61,571 nucleotides of DNA from Candidatus Cloacimonadota bacterium (GCA_028706475.1 JAQWBI010000007.1:1-61571); one strand, 5' to 3'. Numbered from the stretch's first letter, positions 33,861-45,200 are shown. The notes: a model not told the origin generated them from the sequence alone. Made by a program: numbers and translations.

Positions 33861-35057
33861 TTATTGATGTGTTCTACGGTATTCTTTCAATCCTTCACGG
33901 AAGATGTGCATGGCTTTTCTAAGATCATCGCGATTCAGGATATATGCCAGCCTTAATTCATTTCTACCCAAACCGGGACTTGCGTAGAAGCCTTCTGCCG
34001 GCGCTGCCATCACGGTTTCGCCATTAATCTGATAATTATCCAGCATCCAGACTACAAAATCCTCGGCATTGGTAATGGGCAATTTGGCAACAATGTAAAA
34101 TGCTCCCTGTGGTTTTTTACATATGATGCCTTCTATGTTACTCAGCTCTTCATAAACCAAATCCCGCCGCGACTGATACTCTGCCACCATCTCGTGGAAA
34201 TACTCGTCTGGCAAATACACACAGGCGTTTGCAGCCAGTTGATCAACAGTGGGAGGACACAATCTTGCTTGAGCAAATTTGAGTGTGGCTCCCATGAGCT
34301 CGCGGTTGCGGGATACAATGCATCCTATCCGTGCGCCACATGCGGAATAGCGTTTCGAAACGCTATCCACCATAATGGCATTCGCTTCAAAATCTGGAAC
34401 TTGCAACACACTGGTATGCGTAAGTCCGTCATAAATAAATTCCCGATATACTTCGTCAGAGATCAGGAAGAGATTATGATTCTTGCAGAAATTTGCTAAG
34501 CGAAACAGATCTTCTTTGCTGTAAACTGCTCCAGTGGGATTACCAGGATTGCATATCATGATAGCCCTGGTTTTGTGAGTAATCAGCTTTTCAAAAGCTG
34601 CGTCATCCGGCAATGCAAAGCCGTTTTCAGCATAAGTGGTTATCGGTTTCAACTTTATCGAGGCCATGGTTGCAAAACCGTTGTAGTTTGTATAAAACGG
34701 TTCCGGAACTAAGATTTCATCACCTTCGTTTGCTGCTACCATCATGGCAAAGGTTACAGCTTCACTTCCGGCTGTGGTTACAATAATGTCTTTGGTGTCC
34801 AAAGATATCCCCAAGTGCTTATAATAGTGCACCAGGCCCTGCTGATACACTTCCAATCCCTGAGAGGGACCGTATGCCAGCACTTTTTCCGAAAACTCGT
34901 GATATACCTTTATCATCTGAGGTGGTGTTGGAATATCGGGCTGGCCAATATTGAGGTGATACACTTTTACGCCTCTTTTCTTTGCATCAACAGCATGAGG
35001 CATAAGCTTCCTGATTGGGGATGCTTGGATTTCCAAAGCACGTTTTGATAGCTTCAT
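33861..35057 (-). CDS. PLP-dependent aminotransferase, aspartate aminotransferase family
   Basis: A 398-residue class I/II aminotransferase. YHLNIGQPDIPTPPQ is near residue 33, TTAGSEAVTFAM near 95, and CNPGNPTGAVYSK near 171. The PLP lysine lies in DSVSKRYSACGARIG near 237, and the substrate-carboxylate Arg is in NELRLAYI near 366. It transfers amino groups between an amino acid and 2-oxoglutarate, and could supply 2-oxo acids to enzymes such as IorAB. The exact amino acid is unclear. AAAGGAATG precedes the ATG. It heads the long minus-strand unit; the pseudokinase starts two bases after its stop. Confidence 0.88.
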   Translation of the reverse strand: MKLSKRALEIQASPIRKLMPHAVDAKKRGVKVYHLNIGQPDIPTPPQMIKVYHEFSEKVLAYGPSQGLEVYQQGLVHYYKHLGISLDTKDIIVTTAGSEAVTFAMMVAANEGDEILVPEPFYTNYNGFATMASIKLKPITTYAENGFALPDDAAFEKLITHKTRAIMICNPGNPTGAVYSKEDLFRLANFCKNHNLFLISDEVYREFIYDGLTHTSVLQVPDFEANAIMVDSVSKRYSACGARIGCIVSRNRELMGATLKFAQARLCPPTVDQLAANACVYLPDEYFHEMVAEYQSRRDLVYEELSNIEGIICKKPQGAFYIVAKLPITNAEDFVVWMLDNYQINGETVMAAPAEGFYASPGLGRNELRLAYILNRDDLRKAMHIFREGLKEYRRTHQ

Positions 35058-35269
35058 TTTTTACATTCCTTTTTTTATTTTATCCTTTGTGTCCTATATT
35101 TAGAACAATGAAAAAAAGACAAGGAAAATCTTGAACACAAAGGATTGCACACCGCTTAGATGCTATTTTACAAGACCTTGAGAGTAAGCATGATTTGCTC
35201 TGAAATTCAAAGCTAGAGCATAAAGACATAGTAGTGTGGGGATTTTTCCCGCTATGGATCAATTGAAAC

Positions 35270-35300
35270 AAAAAAACCGGGCTTTTTGTAACCCGGCTTT
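35270..35300 (-). terminator. Rho-independent terminator downstream of serA-like gene
   Basis: On the minus strand CCGGG (35292-35296) pairs with CCCGG (35277-35281), helped by flanking A/T pairs, followed by seven T. It lies about 300 bases after the dehydrogenase gene, beyond the repeat. The gap 35058-35269 shows nothing else recognisable apart from a possible weak promoter for the aminotransferase gene. Confidence 0.65.
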
Positions 35301-35318
35301 GATATTTTTGCAATAATA

Positions 35319-35500
35319 CTCGTGACTCGTCAAGGTACGAATGTCGTTTTGCTACTGGGCTGCCAACTCCAATTTAGCATATAATCTACTAAACGATTCA
35401 AAAGCTTCATTCCTCTTTGGGTTATCGATACTTGAACCTGATACTATCGGGTTATCATCGAGTGAACACAGGATGATAACACCTTGATATCAGCTTCAAC
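35319..35500 (-). repeat. Dispersed intergenic repeat, copy 3 (inverted relative to copy 2)
   Basis: Read on the minus strand it begins with the palindromic part: GTTATCATC (35472-35480), a 12-base loop, GATGATAAC (35451-35459), perfect 9 bp arms. After about 80 bases comes block B (35319-35378) with TTGGCAGCCCAG, AAAACGACATTCGTACCTTG and ACGAGTCAC. Block B matches the 25282-25338 copy at more than nine of ten positions by eye. The stretch 35501-35594 holds nothing I recognise. Confidence 0.78.
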
Positions 35501-35594
35501 ACTGGATCGAACAAAGGGAAAGAGAAGTATGATTCAAAGCTCCATTCGGTCGCTGTGGCGATTCGTAGATTACCACACTAAGTTGGACGTGATA

Positions 35595-36515
35595 TTAGTT
35601 TACCTTGAAGGTCTTATCGCCTTTTTCAAAGAAGGCTACAATCTGTTTGGCGGCAGCGATGCCGGCATTGGTATTAGCTTCCGCTGTTTGCGCTCCCATC
35701 TTCTTGGGGGTGCAGTAAATTCTGTCTGCATACTGCTCGTTTATTGCTGCCAGGTTATCCGGAGCAACATCACTTACATAGCGGAAACCTTTTTTCTGGG
35801 CAAAAGCCTGTAATAGTCCTTCTTCATCTATCACTTCCTTGCGTGCAGTATTCACCAAAGTAGCTCCATCGGGCATCAAGGAAAGCATTTCCCAATTTAT
35901 CGATTTCTTTGTCTCTGAATTTGCTGGAATATGTATAGAGACATAATCTCCTGTCTTAAAGATATCTTCCACTTTCTTCAACGGTTTCACGCTTTCTTTT
36001 ACCATCACTTCATCGGCAATGTAGGGGTCATAAGCATATACTATCATTCCGATTCCGCGAGCCATCTTGGCTACCAGGCGAGCAATATAACCAAAGCCAA
36101 ACAGAACCAGCTTCTTGCCGGCAATTTCAGTGCCGGTCTTGCCATTAAACTTGCCACGAGCCATATAGATCATCATTCCGATCGCAAGCTCTGCTACGGC
36201 ATTTGAGTTTTGACCAGGTGTGTTCATAACCACCACATCGTGGGCAGTAGCGGCTTTTAAATCCACATTATCGTATCCGGCTCCGGCTCTTACCACAATT
36301 TTCAACTTTTTCGCTGCGTTGAAAACCGCTTCATCCACTTTATCACTACGAATAATCAGTGCTTCTGCATCGGCAACTGCGTTGTGAAAATCTTTGACAT
36401 CCGTGTAGGATTCCAAAAAGCTGTAGTCGTACTTTGCGGATTCCAGCTCCGCTTTGATCTTTGCTGCGGCTTCGGCGGCAAAGGGTTTCTCTGTGGCAAT
36501 CAAGACTTTTGGCAT
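35595..36515 (-). CDS. serA: D-3-phosphoglycerate dehydrogenase-like 2-hydroxyacid dehydrogenase
   Basis: A 306-residue NAD-dependent dehydrogenase; the likely reaction is 3-phosphoglycerate to 3-phosphohydroxypyruvate in serine synthesis. The NAD-binding motif is LVLFGFGYIARLVAK near residue 143. Catalytic-domain marks are RAGAGYDNVDLKAA near 75 and NTARKEVIDEEGL near 225. The usual C-terminal His-Pro motif region is replaced by YCTPKKMGAQTAEA. No ACT regulatory domain is present, as in short SerA types. ATG 36515 is preferred over 36527 because GGAGG lies six bases upstream. Confidence 0.85.
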   Translation of the reverse strand: MPKVLIATEKPFAAEAAAKIKAELESAKYDYSFLESYTDVKDFHNAVADAEALIIRSDKVDEAVFNAAKKLKIVVRAGAGYDNVDLKAATAHDVVVMNTPGQNSNAVAELAIGMMIYMARGKFNGKTGTEIAGKKLVLFGFGYIARLVAKMARGIGMIVYAYDPYIADEVMVKESVKPLKKVEDIFKTGDYVSIHIPANSETKKSINWEMLSLMPDGATLVNTARKEVIDEEGLLQAFAQKKGFRYVSDVAPDNLAAINEQYADRIYCTPKKMGAQTAEANTNAGIAAAKQIVAFFEKGDKTFKVN

Positions 36516-36551
36516 TATAGCCTCCATGTATATTTTTGTTTTTCTAAATAC

Positions 36552-36579
36552 AGTATAAGCTCGCTTTGTATGAAAGCAA
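36552..36579 (-). promoter_or_regulatory. Candidate promoter of the serA-like gene
   Basis: On the minus strand TTGCTT (36574-36579) and TATACT (36552-36557) are separated by 16 bases, about 37 bases before the start codon. Confidence 0.5.
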
Positions 36580-36588
36580 ACAGAGTGC

Positions 36589-37686
36589 TCAATCCCCCAA
36601 GGAGATTCCCAAACCGCGAGCTGTCTTTATCAGATTACCCTTGGGATTTACCAAGTTGTACTCTTTGATGGCATCTTTGATAGGTACGGCGATGATATTG
36701 GGATGCCGATAGGCTACCATATTACCCCATTTCTTCTCCAATACCAGTTCGAAGGCCTCAACGCCGAATTGAGAAGCCAGGATACGGTCGAAGGCGTTTG
36801 GGGTACCTCCGCGTTGCAAATGCCCCAATATGGTTTCCCTGATCTCAATGGGACATCCTGCTTTGCGCAACTCCTCTCCAAGACGCATACCGGCTCCCCC
36901 CAGCCGTATCTTCATAGCTCCCGGAGTATTGTTCTCCGTAAAGGACAAATCTCCTCCTACGGGTATTGCCCCTTCTGCTATCACAATATTGGCAAAGCCG
37001 CGACCGTGGTCAAACCGTTGTAAGATGGCTTCCATTACCTTGTTTATATCATAAGGAATCTCAGGGATCAGGCATACCTCTGCCCCACCTGCAATTGAAG
37101 CATGAAGAGCAATCCAGCCCGCATATCTGCCCATCACTTCCAAAATCAAAACGCGATGATGACTTGCGGCAGTAGTAACCAGTTTATCCACAGCGTCAGT
37201 AGCTACATCCACCGCTGTCTGAAATCCGAAAGTGAAATCGGTATCACTGAGATCGTTGTCGATGGTTTTAGGCACCCCGATGATGGGGCAACCAAGTTCA
37301 AACAAGCCTTGAGATATTCTTTGCGACCCATCTCCGCCAATATTGATGATGGCATCAATGTTTTGGTAGCGCAGTCTTTGTACAAATTCCTGACTACGAT
37401 CGACCGTACTCCATTTACCATCTTCGTCCTGTACAGGCCAGGCAAAGGGACCGCCCTTATTGGTAGTACCGATAATCGTTCCGCCCCTTACATGAATCCC
37501 GGCTACAATTTCCGGAGTAAGCTCCACCAAATGCATGGGATCCCGTAGTACACCGTCAAACGCATCTATGGAACCTAAAACTTCCCAGTTATGCTCCTGT
37601 GATGCTCGCTTTACAATAGCTCTTATCACCGCATTCAATCCGGGGCAATCTCCTCCGCCGGTTGCTATCAATAGTCTCTTTTTCAT
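36589..37686 (-). CDS. pfkA: 6-phosphofructokinase
   Basis: A 365-residue kinase of the PFK family that makes fructose 1,6-bisphosphate. ATGGGDCPGLNAVIRAIV is at the N-terminus, the phosphate-donor loop IINIGGDGSQRIS near residue 103, the catalytic region GVPKTIDNDLSDTDFTFG near 137, EVMGRYAGW near 184, and GHLQRGGTPNAFDRI near 288. Gly in GGDGS suggests ATP use, while Lys in PKTIDND is typical of the PPi-linked and long ATP groups; donor choice is therefore likely ATP but not certain. It stands upstream of the serA-like gene on the same strand. Confidence 0.92.
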   Translation of the reverse strand: MKKRLLIATGGGDCPGLNAVIRAIVKRASQEHNWEVLGSIDAFDGVLRDPMHLVELTPEIVAGIHVRGGTIIGTTNKGGPFAWPVQDEDGKWSTVDRSQEFVQRLRYQNIDAIINIGGDGSQRISQGLFELGCPIIGVPKTIDNDLSDTDFTFGFQTAVDVATDAVDKLVTTAASHHRVLILEVMGRYAGWIALHASIAGGAEVCLIPEIPYDINKVMEAILQRFDHGRGFANIVIAEGAIPVGGDLSFTENNTPGAMKIRLGGAGMRLGEELRKAGCPIEIRETILGHLQRGGTPNAFDRILASQFGVEAFELVLEKKWGNMVAYRHPNIIAVPIKDAIKEYNLVNPKGNLIKTARGLGISLGD

Positions 37687-37754
37687 ACAGGCTCCAATAT
37701 CTCTAGAGTCAGGTTCTCATACTTGCTTATTTTAGTCAACCTATATTTATTCAT

Positions 37755-38010
37755 TTGGAACAACACAACACTGCTATCACCGATTCCCCTGCCCATAAAG
37801 ACGATAACACGAATAATATAGGAAAGAGCATTAACATTGCAAAGCTAATTCCTATGTATTTAAAGGGATGCACTTGTCGTGCAGCCTCCCGAATAATAGT
37901 GCCAAGAACAACATCCCGATCTGCGAAAGAATTCCTTTGGCCAGGAAGTTATTGGTATAGCTCAGTTGCAGCTTTTCTACCGTATAAATTGGGATGATGA
38001 TACTATGATG
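37755..38010 (-). pseudogene. Decayed MFS transporter fragment
   Basis: On the minus strand one frame reads IIIPIYTVEKLQLSYTNNFL and on through GMLFLALLFGRLHDK (about 38000-37858). A different frame continues with HPFKYIGISFAMLMLFPILF and VLSSLWAGE to about 37755. GRLHDK is the loop motif after the second helix of MFS carriers and the hydrophobic pattern fits. A frameshift, several stops and the small size show it is dead. It lies between pfkA and groEL. Confidence 0.55.
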
Positions 38011-38077
38011 TTGATTTTTTATTAATCTTCATATTGGATATGCTCCCCACATCTTCCCTTTTGCTAGATAAATGAAA

Positions 38078-38106
38078 GCCTCCTCAGAAAAGAGGAGGCC
38101 TTTTAT
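38078..38106 (-). terminator. Rho-independent terminator of groEL
   Basis: A perfect 8 bp stem (GCCTCCTC at 38078-38085 with GAGGAGGC at 38092-38099) has a 6-base loop. On the minus strand TTTC follows; on the plus strand CTTTTATT follows, so it may work both ways. Confidence 0.7.
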
Positions 38107-38127
38107 TATGCAATTATGTCGGGTCAA

Positions 38128-39783
<1,656 letters not shown>

Positions 39784-39808
39784 TTACTAAATTTCATTTT
39801 CTTTAATC

Positions 39809-39835
39809 TTAGCAGTCTGTTCTTTTGAGTGCTAA
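39809..39835 (-). promoter_or_regulatory. CIRCE operator (HrcA binding site) before groEL
   Basis: TTAGCAGTC, nine bases, GAGTGCTAA: the CIRCE inverted repeat with one mismatch from TTAGCACTC-N9-GAGTGCTAA. It lies between the promoter and the groEL start, where HrcA would block transcription. Confidence 0.92.
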
Positions 39836-39839
39836 TCTT

Positions 39840-39867
39840 ATTATATCCCGTTTCCTGTCAAGTGCAA
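39840..39867 (-). promoter_or_regulatory. groEL promoter
   Basis: On the minus strand TTGCAC (39862-39867) and a perfect TATAAT (39840-39845) are 16 bases apart. The predicted transcription start falls at the edge of the CIRCE element. Confidence 0.7.
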
Positions 39868-40002
39868 ATTATTTTTTCTTTCCGCTGATTCCAGATTGGG
39901 GGTATAAACACCTTATCAAGAGTCAGCTAATTCTGCAAGTGTAACAATATATTCATAGAAAAGAGAGGCTCCTAAGTTAACACAAACTTGCCAAGAGAAA
40001 TT

Positions 40003-40599
40003 ATGATAGATCCATCATTGAAAGAAACTGAAAGAAAGCATAACCGGGACTTATACTATGGTGACGGCCTTACTTGGGTTTTTAAGGGATTTGCATTTAT
40101 AATGTGTTATCTTGTATTCGAAGTATCCCTGTTGATGTGTCTTTTGCCGATCCTGTTTATCCCCTTGAACTACTGGATCAAAAAGAAGTACGTCAGCCAG
40201 CGCAGAGGTGATGCAAAATCCCGCTTGTATTGGAAAAGAAGCAGGCAGCGGAACACGGCGATTGTCTTTGCTTTCCTTTTGATCATGCTGTTCTTACTAG
40301 CACTATTTGGCAAGGGTTTAACTGAGGACAAGGCTGGTTATTTTTTCTTTGGTATCTATCTGGTATTGTTCGTAGAATGGCAGGTCAGGTCTTTCATGGA
40401 ATGGGATGGGATAAGCTGGTATCCCCTACTTGAGAGGGTTGTAATCCTGGGTCTCATTATTGTGTTTGCCATTGGCAATCTAAAATTTCTGGATATCTTT
40501 AAGCTGCTCTTTGTTTATGGTATTTTCAATGTGGTCGCAGGAATCTGGCAGTTCATTACGTTTCTGAAGCGCAATCCTGTCCTACGAAAGGTATCGTAG
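40003..40599 (+). CDS. Membrane protein of unknown function
   Basis: A 198-residue protein with about five hydrophobic segments (from GFAFIMCYLVFEVSLLMCLL to the C-terminal LFVYGIFNVVAGIW) and basic loops such as KKKYVSQRRGDAKSR. No family is recognised. ATG 40003 has AAGAGA upstream; TTG 39988 is also possible. It stands alone between the divergent groEL gene and a barrel gene. An 8 bp perfect hairpin (CGTAGCAT-TCCG-ATGCTACG, 40595-40614) overlaps its stop but has no T-run. Confidence 0.6.
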   Translation: MIDPSLKETERKHNRDLYYGDGLTWVFKGFAFIMCYLVFEVSLLMCLLPILFIPLNYWIKKKYVSQRRGDAKSRLYWKRSRQRNTAIVFAFLLIMLFLLALFGKGLTEDKAGYFFFGIYLVLFVEWQVRSFMEWDGISWYPLLERVVILGLIIVFAIGNLKFLDIFKLLFVYGIFNVVAGIWQFITFLKRNPVLRKVS

Positions 40600-40833
40600 C
40601 ATTCCGATGCTACGTATTGGGAGGATCGGAAGCCTTCCATACGAACGGAACGGCGCATTTATCTGCGTAAATCTGCGTGAACCCAAATAAAGACCCAGAC
40701 ATTCTCTAGACAATAGAATCAGCGCTCATCTGTTCGAACAGCGTCATCTGCGTTCCATACATATCTCACTACTCATACGCTTTGGAAATCGGGCAATGCA
40801 TTTATGGCTTGATATACAAAAACGCATTTTAGC
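40600..40833. other. Intergenic stretch with short internal repeats
   Basis: Contains ATCTGCGTAA directly followed by ATCTGCGTGAA (about 40661-40681) and another CATCTGCGTTCC near 40740. Such ATCTGCG arrays resemble low-copy intergenic repeats known from several environmental genomes. No gene is seen. Confidence 0.4.
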
Positions 40834-40861
40834 TTGACAGTAATATTAATTTGCATATACT
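40834..40861 (+). promoter_or_regulatory. Strong candidate promoter of the barrel gene
   Basis: A perfect TTGACA (40834-40839) and TATACT (40856-40861) are 16 bases apart, 32 bases before the start codon. AATATTAA repeats flank the -10 box (TAATATTAAT and GTTAATATTAAC), a possible operator. Confidence 0.75.
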
Positions 40862-40893
40862 TGTTAATATTAACGGAATGAAAGGATGAAGCT

Positions 40894-42231
40894 ATGCTAA
40901 AGAGACTGTTTTTTTGTTTTCTTATCTTGTTACCGGTGTTCATATACGCTCAGGATATGCCATTTGCAGTTAAATCCAGCACTAATTACAGTGCTTCCAC
41001 AATGTATGGTAAAGTAGAAGAAGACTCCATTCGTTATACGCAGTTTCGCTTTATTCAGGAGTTCAAGTATAAAAAGTTTGGTTTGGGACTGGATCTGGAT
41101 ATACTGTTCGACAAGAACTACCATATCAAAGAAAGCGACTGGGATCATATCGGCGACGCGTTGAACAAAATCTACTATTTCCGTTATGCCGAACTGGGTG
41201 ATCCGTTATTCTTCCACGTCGGAGGATTCCCGAAGTATTCGGTGGGTAACGGACTTGTGATGTTGAACTACTCAAACATGACATTCTATCCAGATTTGAG
41301 ACATCAGGGTGTTCTGATTGGAGGCAGAGTACCAACGCTGTTTGAGCCGGAATTGGAGCTCTTTAGTTCGGACATCACAAAGAACGATTTACTATGCTTC
41401 CGCGCACATTTCAAGCCTCTGGCGGATTCGACCCTGAAGATTCTGGACATGGCAAAGATAGGTTTTTCCGTGTATTCCGACCTGAATCAATACAGTAATC
41501 TGAAGCACACTCTACCAGACAGTCTGGACTACCTTCGCACAGGGAAAAAGGATGCTGCTACCATCATCTCCTTCGATTATTCCCAACCCATCAAGCGCAG
41601 TGAGAAAGCAGAGTATGGCATTTATACGGAAGTAGCGCACATGATCGATAATGGTACCGGAAGCATATTGCCCGGAGTATATGCCGATTTTAAAGTTGTG
41701 AAAGTGAATCTGGAGTATCGGACAAATGGCGATAAATTTGCCCCTTCATATTTCGATTATCATTATGAGGCAGAGCGTGCCATTCAGGATACTTTGGCAG
41801 ACGGCACTCCCATTATCATCACGAAAGAAGAGGCTCTGCAAGACAGACAATCCTCCTATGGATTCTATGGAAAGATTCAAGGCGTGATTGGGGAACGGCT
41901 GAAAGCGATGTTTGCCTGGCAAAATATGTATGGAAACGAACTGAAAAACGGAAAATCCATGTGGTTCAGTTTGAATGTGGATACGAAGTACAAGCGCTTG
42001 GAAAAAGTAGCATTCTCTTATAGTAAAACTAACGTAAGCAGCCTGAATCTGGGGAAAATAGCCGTTCCTCGAGCTAATATGTCTGCCAGTTGTACTATAG
42101 GTTTGGATTCCAAGCACAGATGGTTTGTGATCGCAAAATACTCTGAAAAATACAAGGATAAAGAAGGTGGGATTAACTGGTGGAAAGACACCAAGCGCTC
42201 TGCGGCAGTAGGTGTTAAGGTCAATTTTTAG
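40894..42231 (+). CDS. Outer-membrane beta-barrel protein, unknown function
   Basis: A 445-residue exported protein with a signal peptide (LKRLFFCFLILLPVFIYAQ). The body is made of alternating amphipathic strands rich in Tyr, Phe and Gly, such as FGLGLDLDILFDKNYHI and RTNGDKFAPSYFDYHYEAER, and ends in VGVKVNF, a barrel-type C-terminus. No named family is recognised. AAAGGA is the ribosome site. It has its own strong promoter and terminator, so it is a single-gene unit. Confidence 0.72.
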   Translation: MLKRLFFCFLILLPVFIYAQDMPFAVKSSTNYSASTMYGKVEEDSIRYTQFRFIQEFKYKKFGLGLDLDILFDKNYHIKESDWDHIGDALNKIYYFRYAELGDPLFFHVGGFPKYSVGNGLVMLNYSNMTFYPDLRHQGVLIGGRVPTLFEPELELFSSDITKNDLLCFRAHFKPLADSTLKILDMAKIGFSVYSDLNQYSNLKHTLPDSLDYLRTGKKDAATIISFDYSQPIKRSEKAEYGIYTEVAHMIDNGTGSILPGVYADFKVVKVNLEYRTNGDKFAPSYFDYHYEAERAIQDTLADGTPIIITKEEALQDRQSSYGFYGKIQGVIGERLKAMFAWQNMYGNELKNGKSMWFSLNVDTKYKRLEKVAFSYSKTNVSSLNLGKIAVPRANMSASCTIGLDSKHRWFVIAKYSEKYKDKEGGINWWKDTKRSAAVGVKVNF

Positions 42232-42255
42232 TCAAATGTACGATATACAAAAGAG

Positions 42256-42278
42256 ACCGAGCATTGCTTGGTTTTTTT
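42256..42278 (+). terminator. Rho-independent terminator of the barrel gene
   Basis: ACCGAGC (42256-42262) pairs with GCTTGGT (42266-42272) with one G-T pair; seven T follow. It touches the last bases of the convergent tamB gene. Confidence 0.8.
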
Positions 42279-45200
42279 ATAGCCCCCAAAAGCGCCATGA
42301 TTTTTGCAGGAGGATCTCATGAGTAAGTCCGGTGTCTTTGGGAGAGTAGTTTAGAGTATAGCCCAGCCTGAACTGACGCGGGAGAACGAGACGCAGGCTG
42401 GTATCATGAGACACCAGAATGCGTGTTTTTTGCTGCATGTCCGTAGCTTCTTGCAATTGCAATTCATAATCCGCAAATACACGATAGCCCAAGTACTTAC
42501 TCATCGAAACCGAAAGATTGTTCAGCAGAATGGACGAAGAGAATCGGGTGATATCGGAGGAAAGATTGCTAAGGTCTGTCATATCTGCCAATTGGGAGGG
42601 ATTAGCGGAGTATTCGCTGAAGATATTTTGAATGAAACCTGCGTTTATGGAGAATCCATCCAGCTTCAAGGTACGGCGAAACCAGTTTTCCACGGGGTAA
42701 AAGAAAGGTGTGAGCACCGTGGAATTCAAGTTCCCGCCGATCAAACCCAAAGCTTCATCTTGGAGCAGGTTTTGTTTTTGATCCTCCGGAAGCTCTTCCA
42801 TACCTTGATTGTAGCGCATTCGGGAAAGAACCTGTGTAATGTTTTGATCCTGAGGATTATCGCTGGACAGGCTGATCTGTAAGCGATCGAAGAATCCCTT
42901 GTCGTATTCCGGACTGGATGCTACGGACAGAGTAATAATGCTTCCATCCGGAGTGCGCTTGTTGAAGAGACCGTTTACACTGAGGATGTTCTGTTGATCT
43001 ATCATTGTGATAGCGATGTTTTCCACTTGGAATACTGTACCGAAGAAATCGATCGAACCACGTTCAGAATTGATGTTTGCCTCTTCCACAATAAAGCGAT
43101 TGCCATTATAAATCAGATGCAAAAATCCCCCTGGGCTCAGGTAGAGATTTGTAGGATAGGTTACATACCGTACATTTTCACCGATATTTATGCGCACATC
43201 AAGCTTGAATGGCAAAGGAGTTGGTTCGGTATCAGGTTTCTTTCCGGTGCTTCGGACAGACATGATGAGATTCAGCAGGTTATCCGCTCCCGGAGGATAT
43301 AGGATATCGAGATTGGAGGCGGTTACCAAAGCTTCAATCTTCATATCGTCAAAAGGGCCACGAATCACTGCATATCTGCCATCTTGACCGCTTATCGCTA
43401 CATTGCTAAGAGTCTTTGGCGGAGACACGACAGGTATGGTAGCCTGTATTCCTGGTTCTTCAATAAGGACTCTGAAGTAACCAAGATCCAGAAAACTGAC
43501 CATGAAATGATCACTTGGTTCGCTTTCAAAAAGGTTGTTCATATAGAACTTCCCGTTGCCCATTTGGAAAGTACCCCGCTGAATCATAAGGCGATTTTGT
43601 TCGAATACTCCCTGTATTTGAATGTCTCGCATTGGTTCTACTTGGTCTTTGAGATGGACGAGGCCATTGCTGAGATTAATGTGTCCGGAATGAAACATAA
43701 ATTGATCCTCCGACGTGCCTATACTCAGCTCGAGGCTGGAATCTCCCGAAGAAACCAGAATATAATCTGTTAACTTCTTTAACCATGGGAACAATTCGCC
43801 ATCCACCTGTATATTCAATAGCCGATCTCCCTCATAGAATTCATTCTGTAGGATGTTGTAATCCAGTGAGCCAGACGCGGAGGCAGTTAAAAGATCATGG
43901 GCAAACACATAGAGTGAATCTATCACAAGCGCATTGCTTTCTTGAGCGGCTTTCACCGCTGCATAATCTACTTCAATATCTCCGAATTTCATATCCCGGC
44001 CAACGAGATCCGCAGCAATCTCCATTACGGAATCCTCAGAGAGGATATCTTGCATGCTAAAATCAACCGTTCCGCTGACGGATGCCAAACCCGGGCTTTG
44101 GGTCAAAACCTCCTGTAGCTTCAAATCATCTATGTTTGCACCCAGCGCAACATTAAGCTTAGGGTGTAGAGATGCTGTTCCGGCAAGATCTATCAATGTC
44201 TTTTTTTTATGAGAGATGTCTCCACTAAGGCTAAGCAAGTCAGGGCTTCCTTTCAGATGCATATCTACGCTAAGGGGTATCACGCTGATAAGATCTACAT
44301 CAGTAAGATTGACCCATGCGTCAATACTCTTTTGACTGTCCTTATTGTATGTAGCAAAGAGGTTTAGCTTATTAAACTCTGGAATCAGATGACTGATATC
44401 GGGATAGTATGAGATGATCTTTGCTGAATCGATATTGCGTATGCTGAGATCCACATCGGAGAGCCAAAGATCTTTCAAGTCCACCATTGCCGAAAGATTG
44501 AGCATGTCTTCCAGCTTCAGCGACCATAGCTTTAGCTTCATATCACGATAGTCCATATTTACACTGATATCCGCAGGCAAACCGTTAAAGTATCCGTTGG
44601 AGGTCTTTAGCGAAGCCATTACAGCTGGTTCTGCCACATTGACATTGCCCAGGAGATCAATATCTGCAATGTAGTCATACTCGCCCTTTAGCGCTGAAGC
44701 TAGATTCGCATGATACCATATATCTCTACCAGTCATCACTGCCTTCAGTTGCCCGCTGACCTGTGGAGCTAATATGCCAAGCACATCCAGATCATAGACA
44801 CTCGCTGCTTCCAAACTGTCAAACACTGCATCCAAGGCTATGTGTTGAGATAAGACATCTCCCACCGCCCGTATACTGTATCCCTCTTCGGATTGAATAT
44901 CTGCTGAGACCAGAAGAGAGCCCTCAGAAGGCACCATGCTGGCTTCTGCGTTCAGATTGCGCAGATTGAGATGGCGCCATACTACATTCACATCTTTCAA
45001 ATTAGCTGAGAGTAGGGGGTAAGGCTTCAAGATGACACCACTAAGGTTCAACCTGCCGTTTGCAACAATATCCCCAGGTATGTCTTTCAGAGCATTGGTA
45101 GCCAATTCAGCATCAAAGGAAAGTGTCTGGGGAACAAAGCTTCCACTGATGGATAGGGCTTGATTCTTCCACCTGGCATCCAAAGTACTCAAGCTGGCGC

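Noticed and set aside
36703-37023. 106-residue frame opposite pfkA
   Set aside because: It is an antisense shadow of a conserved gene.
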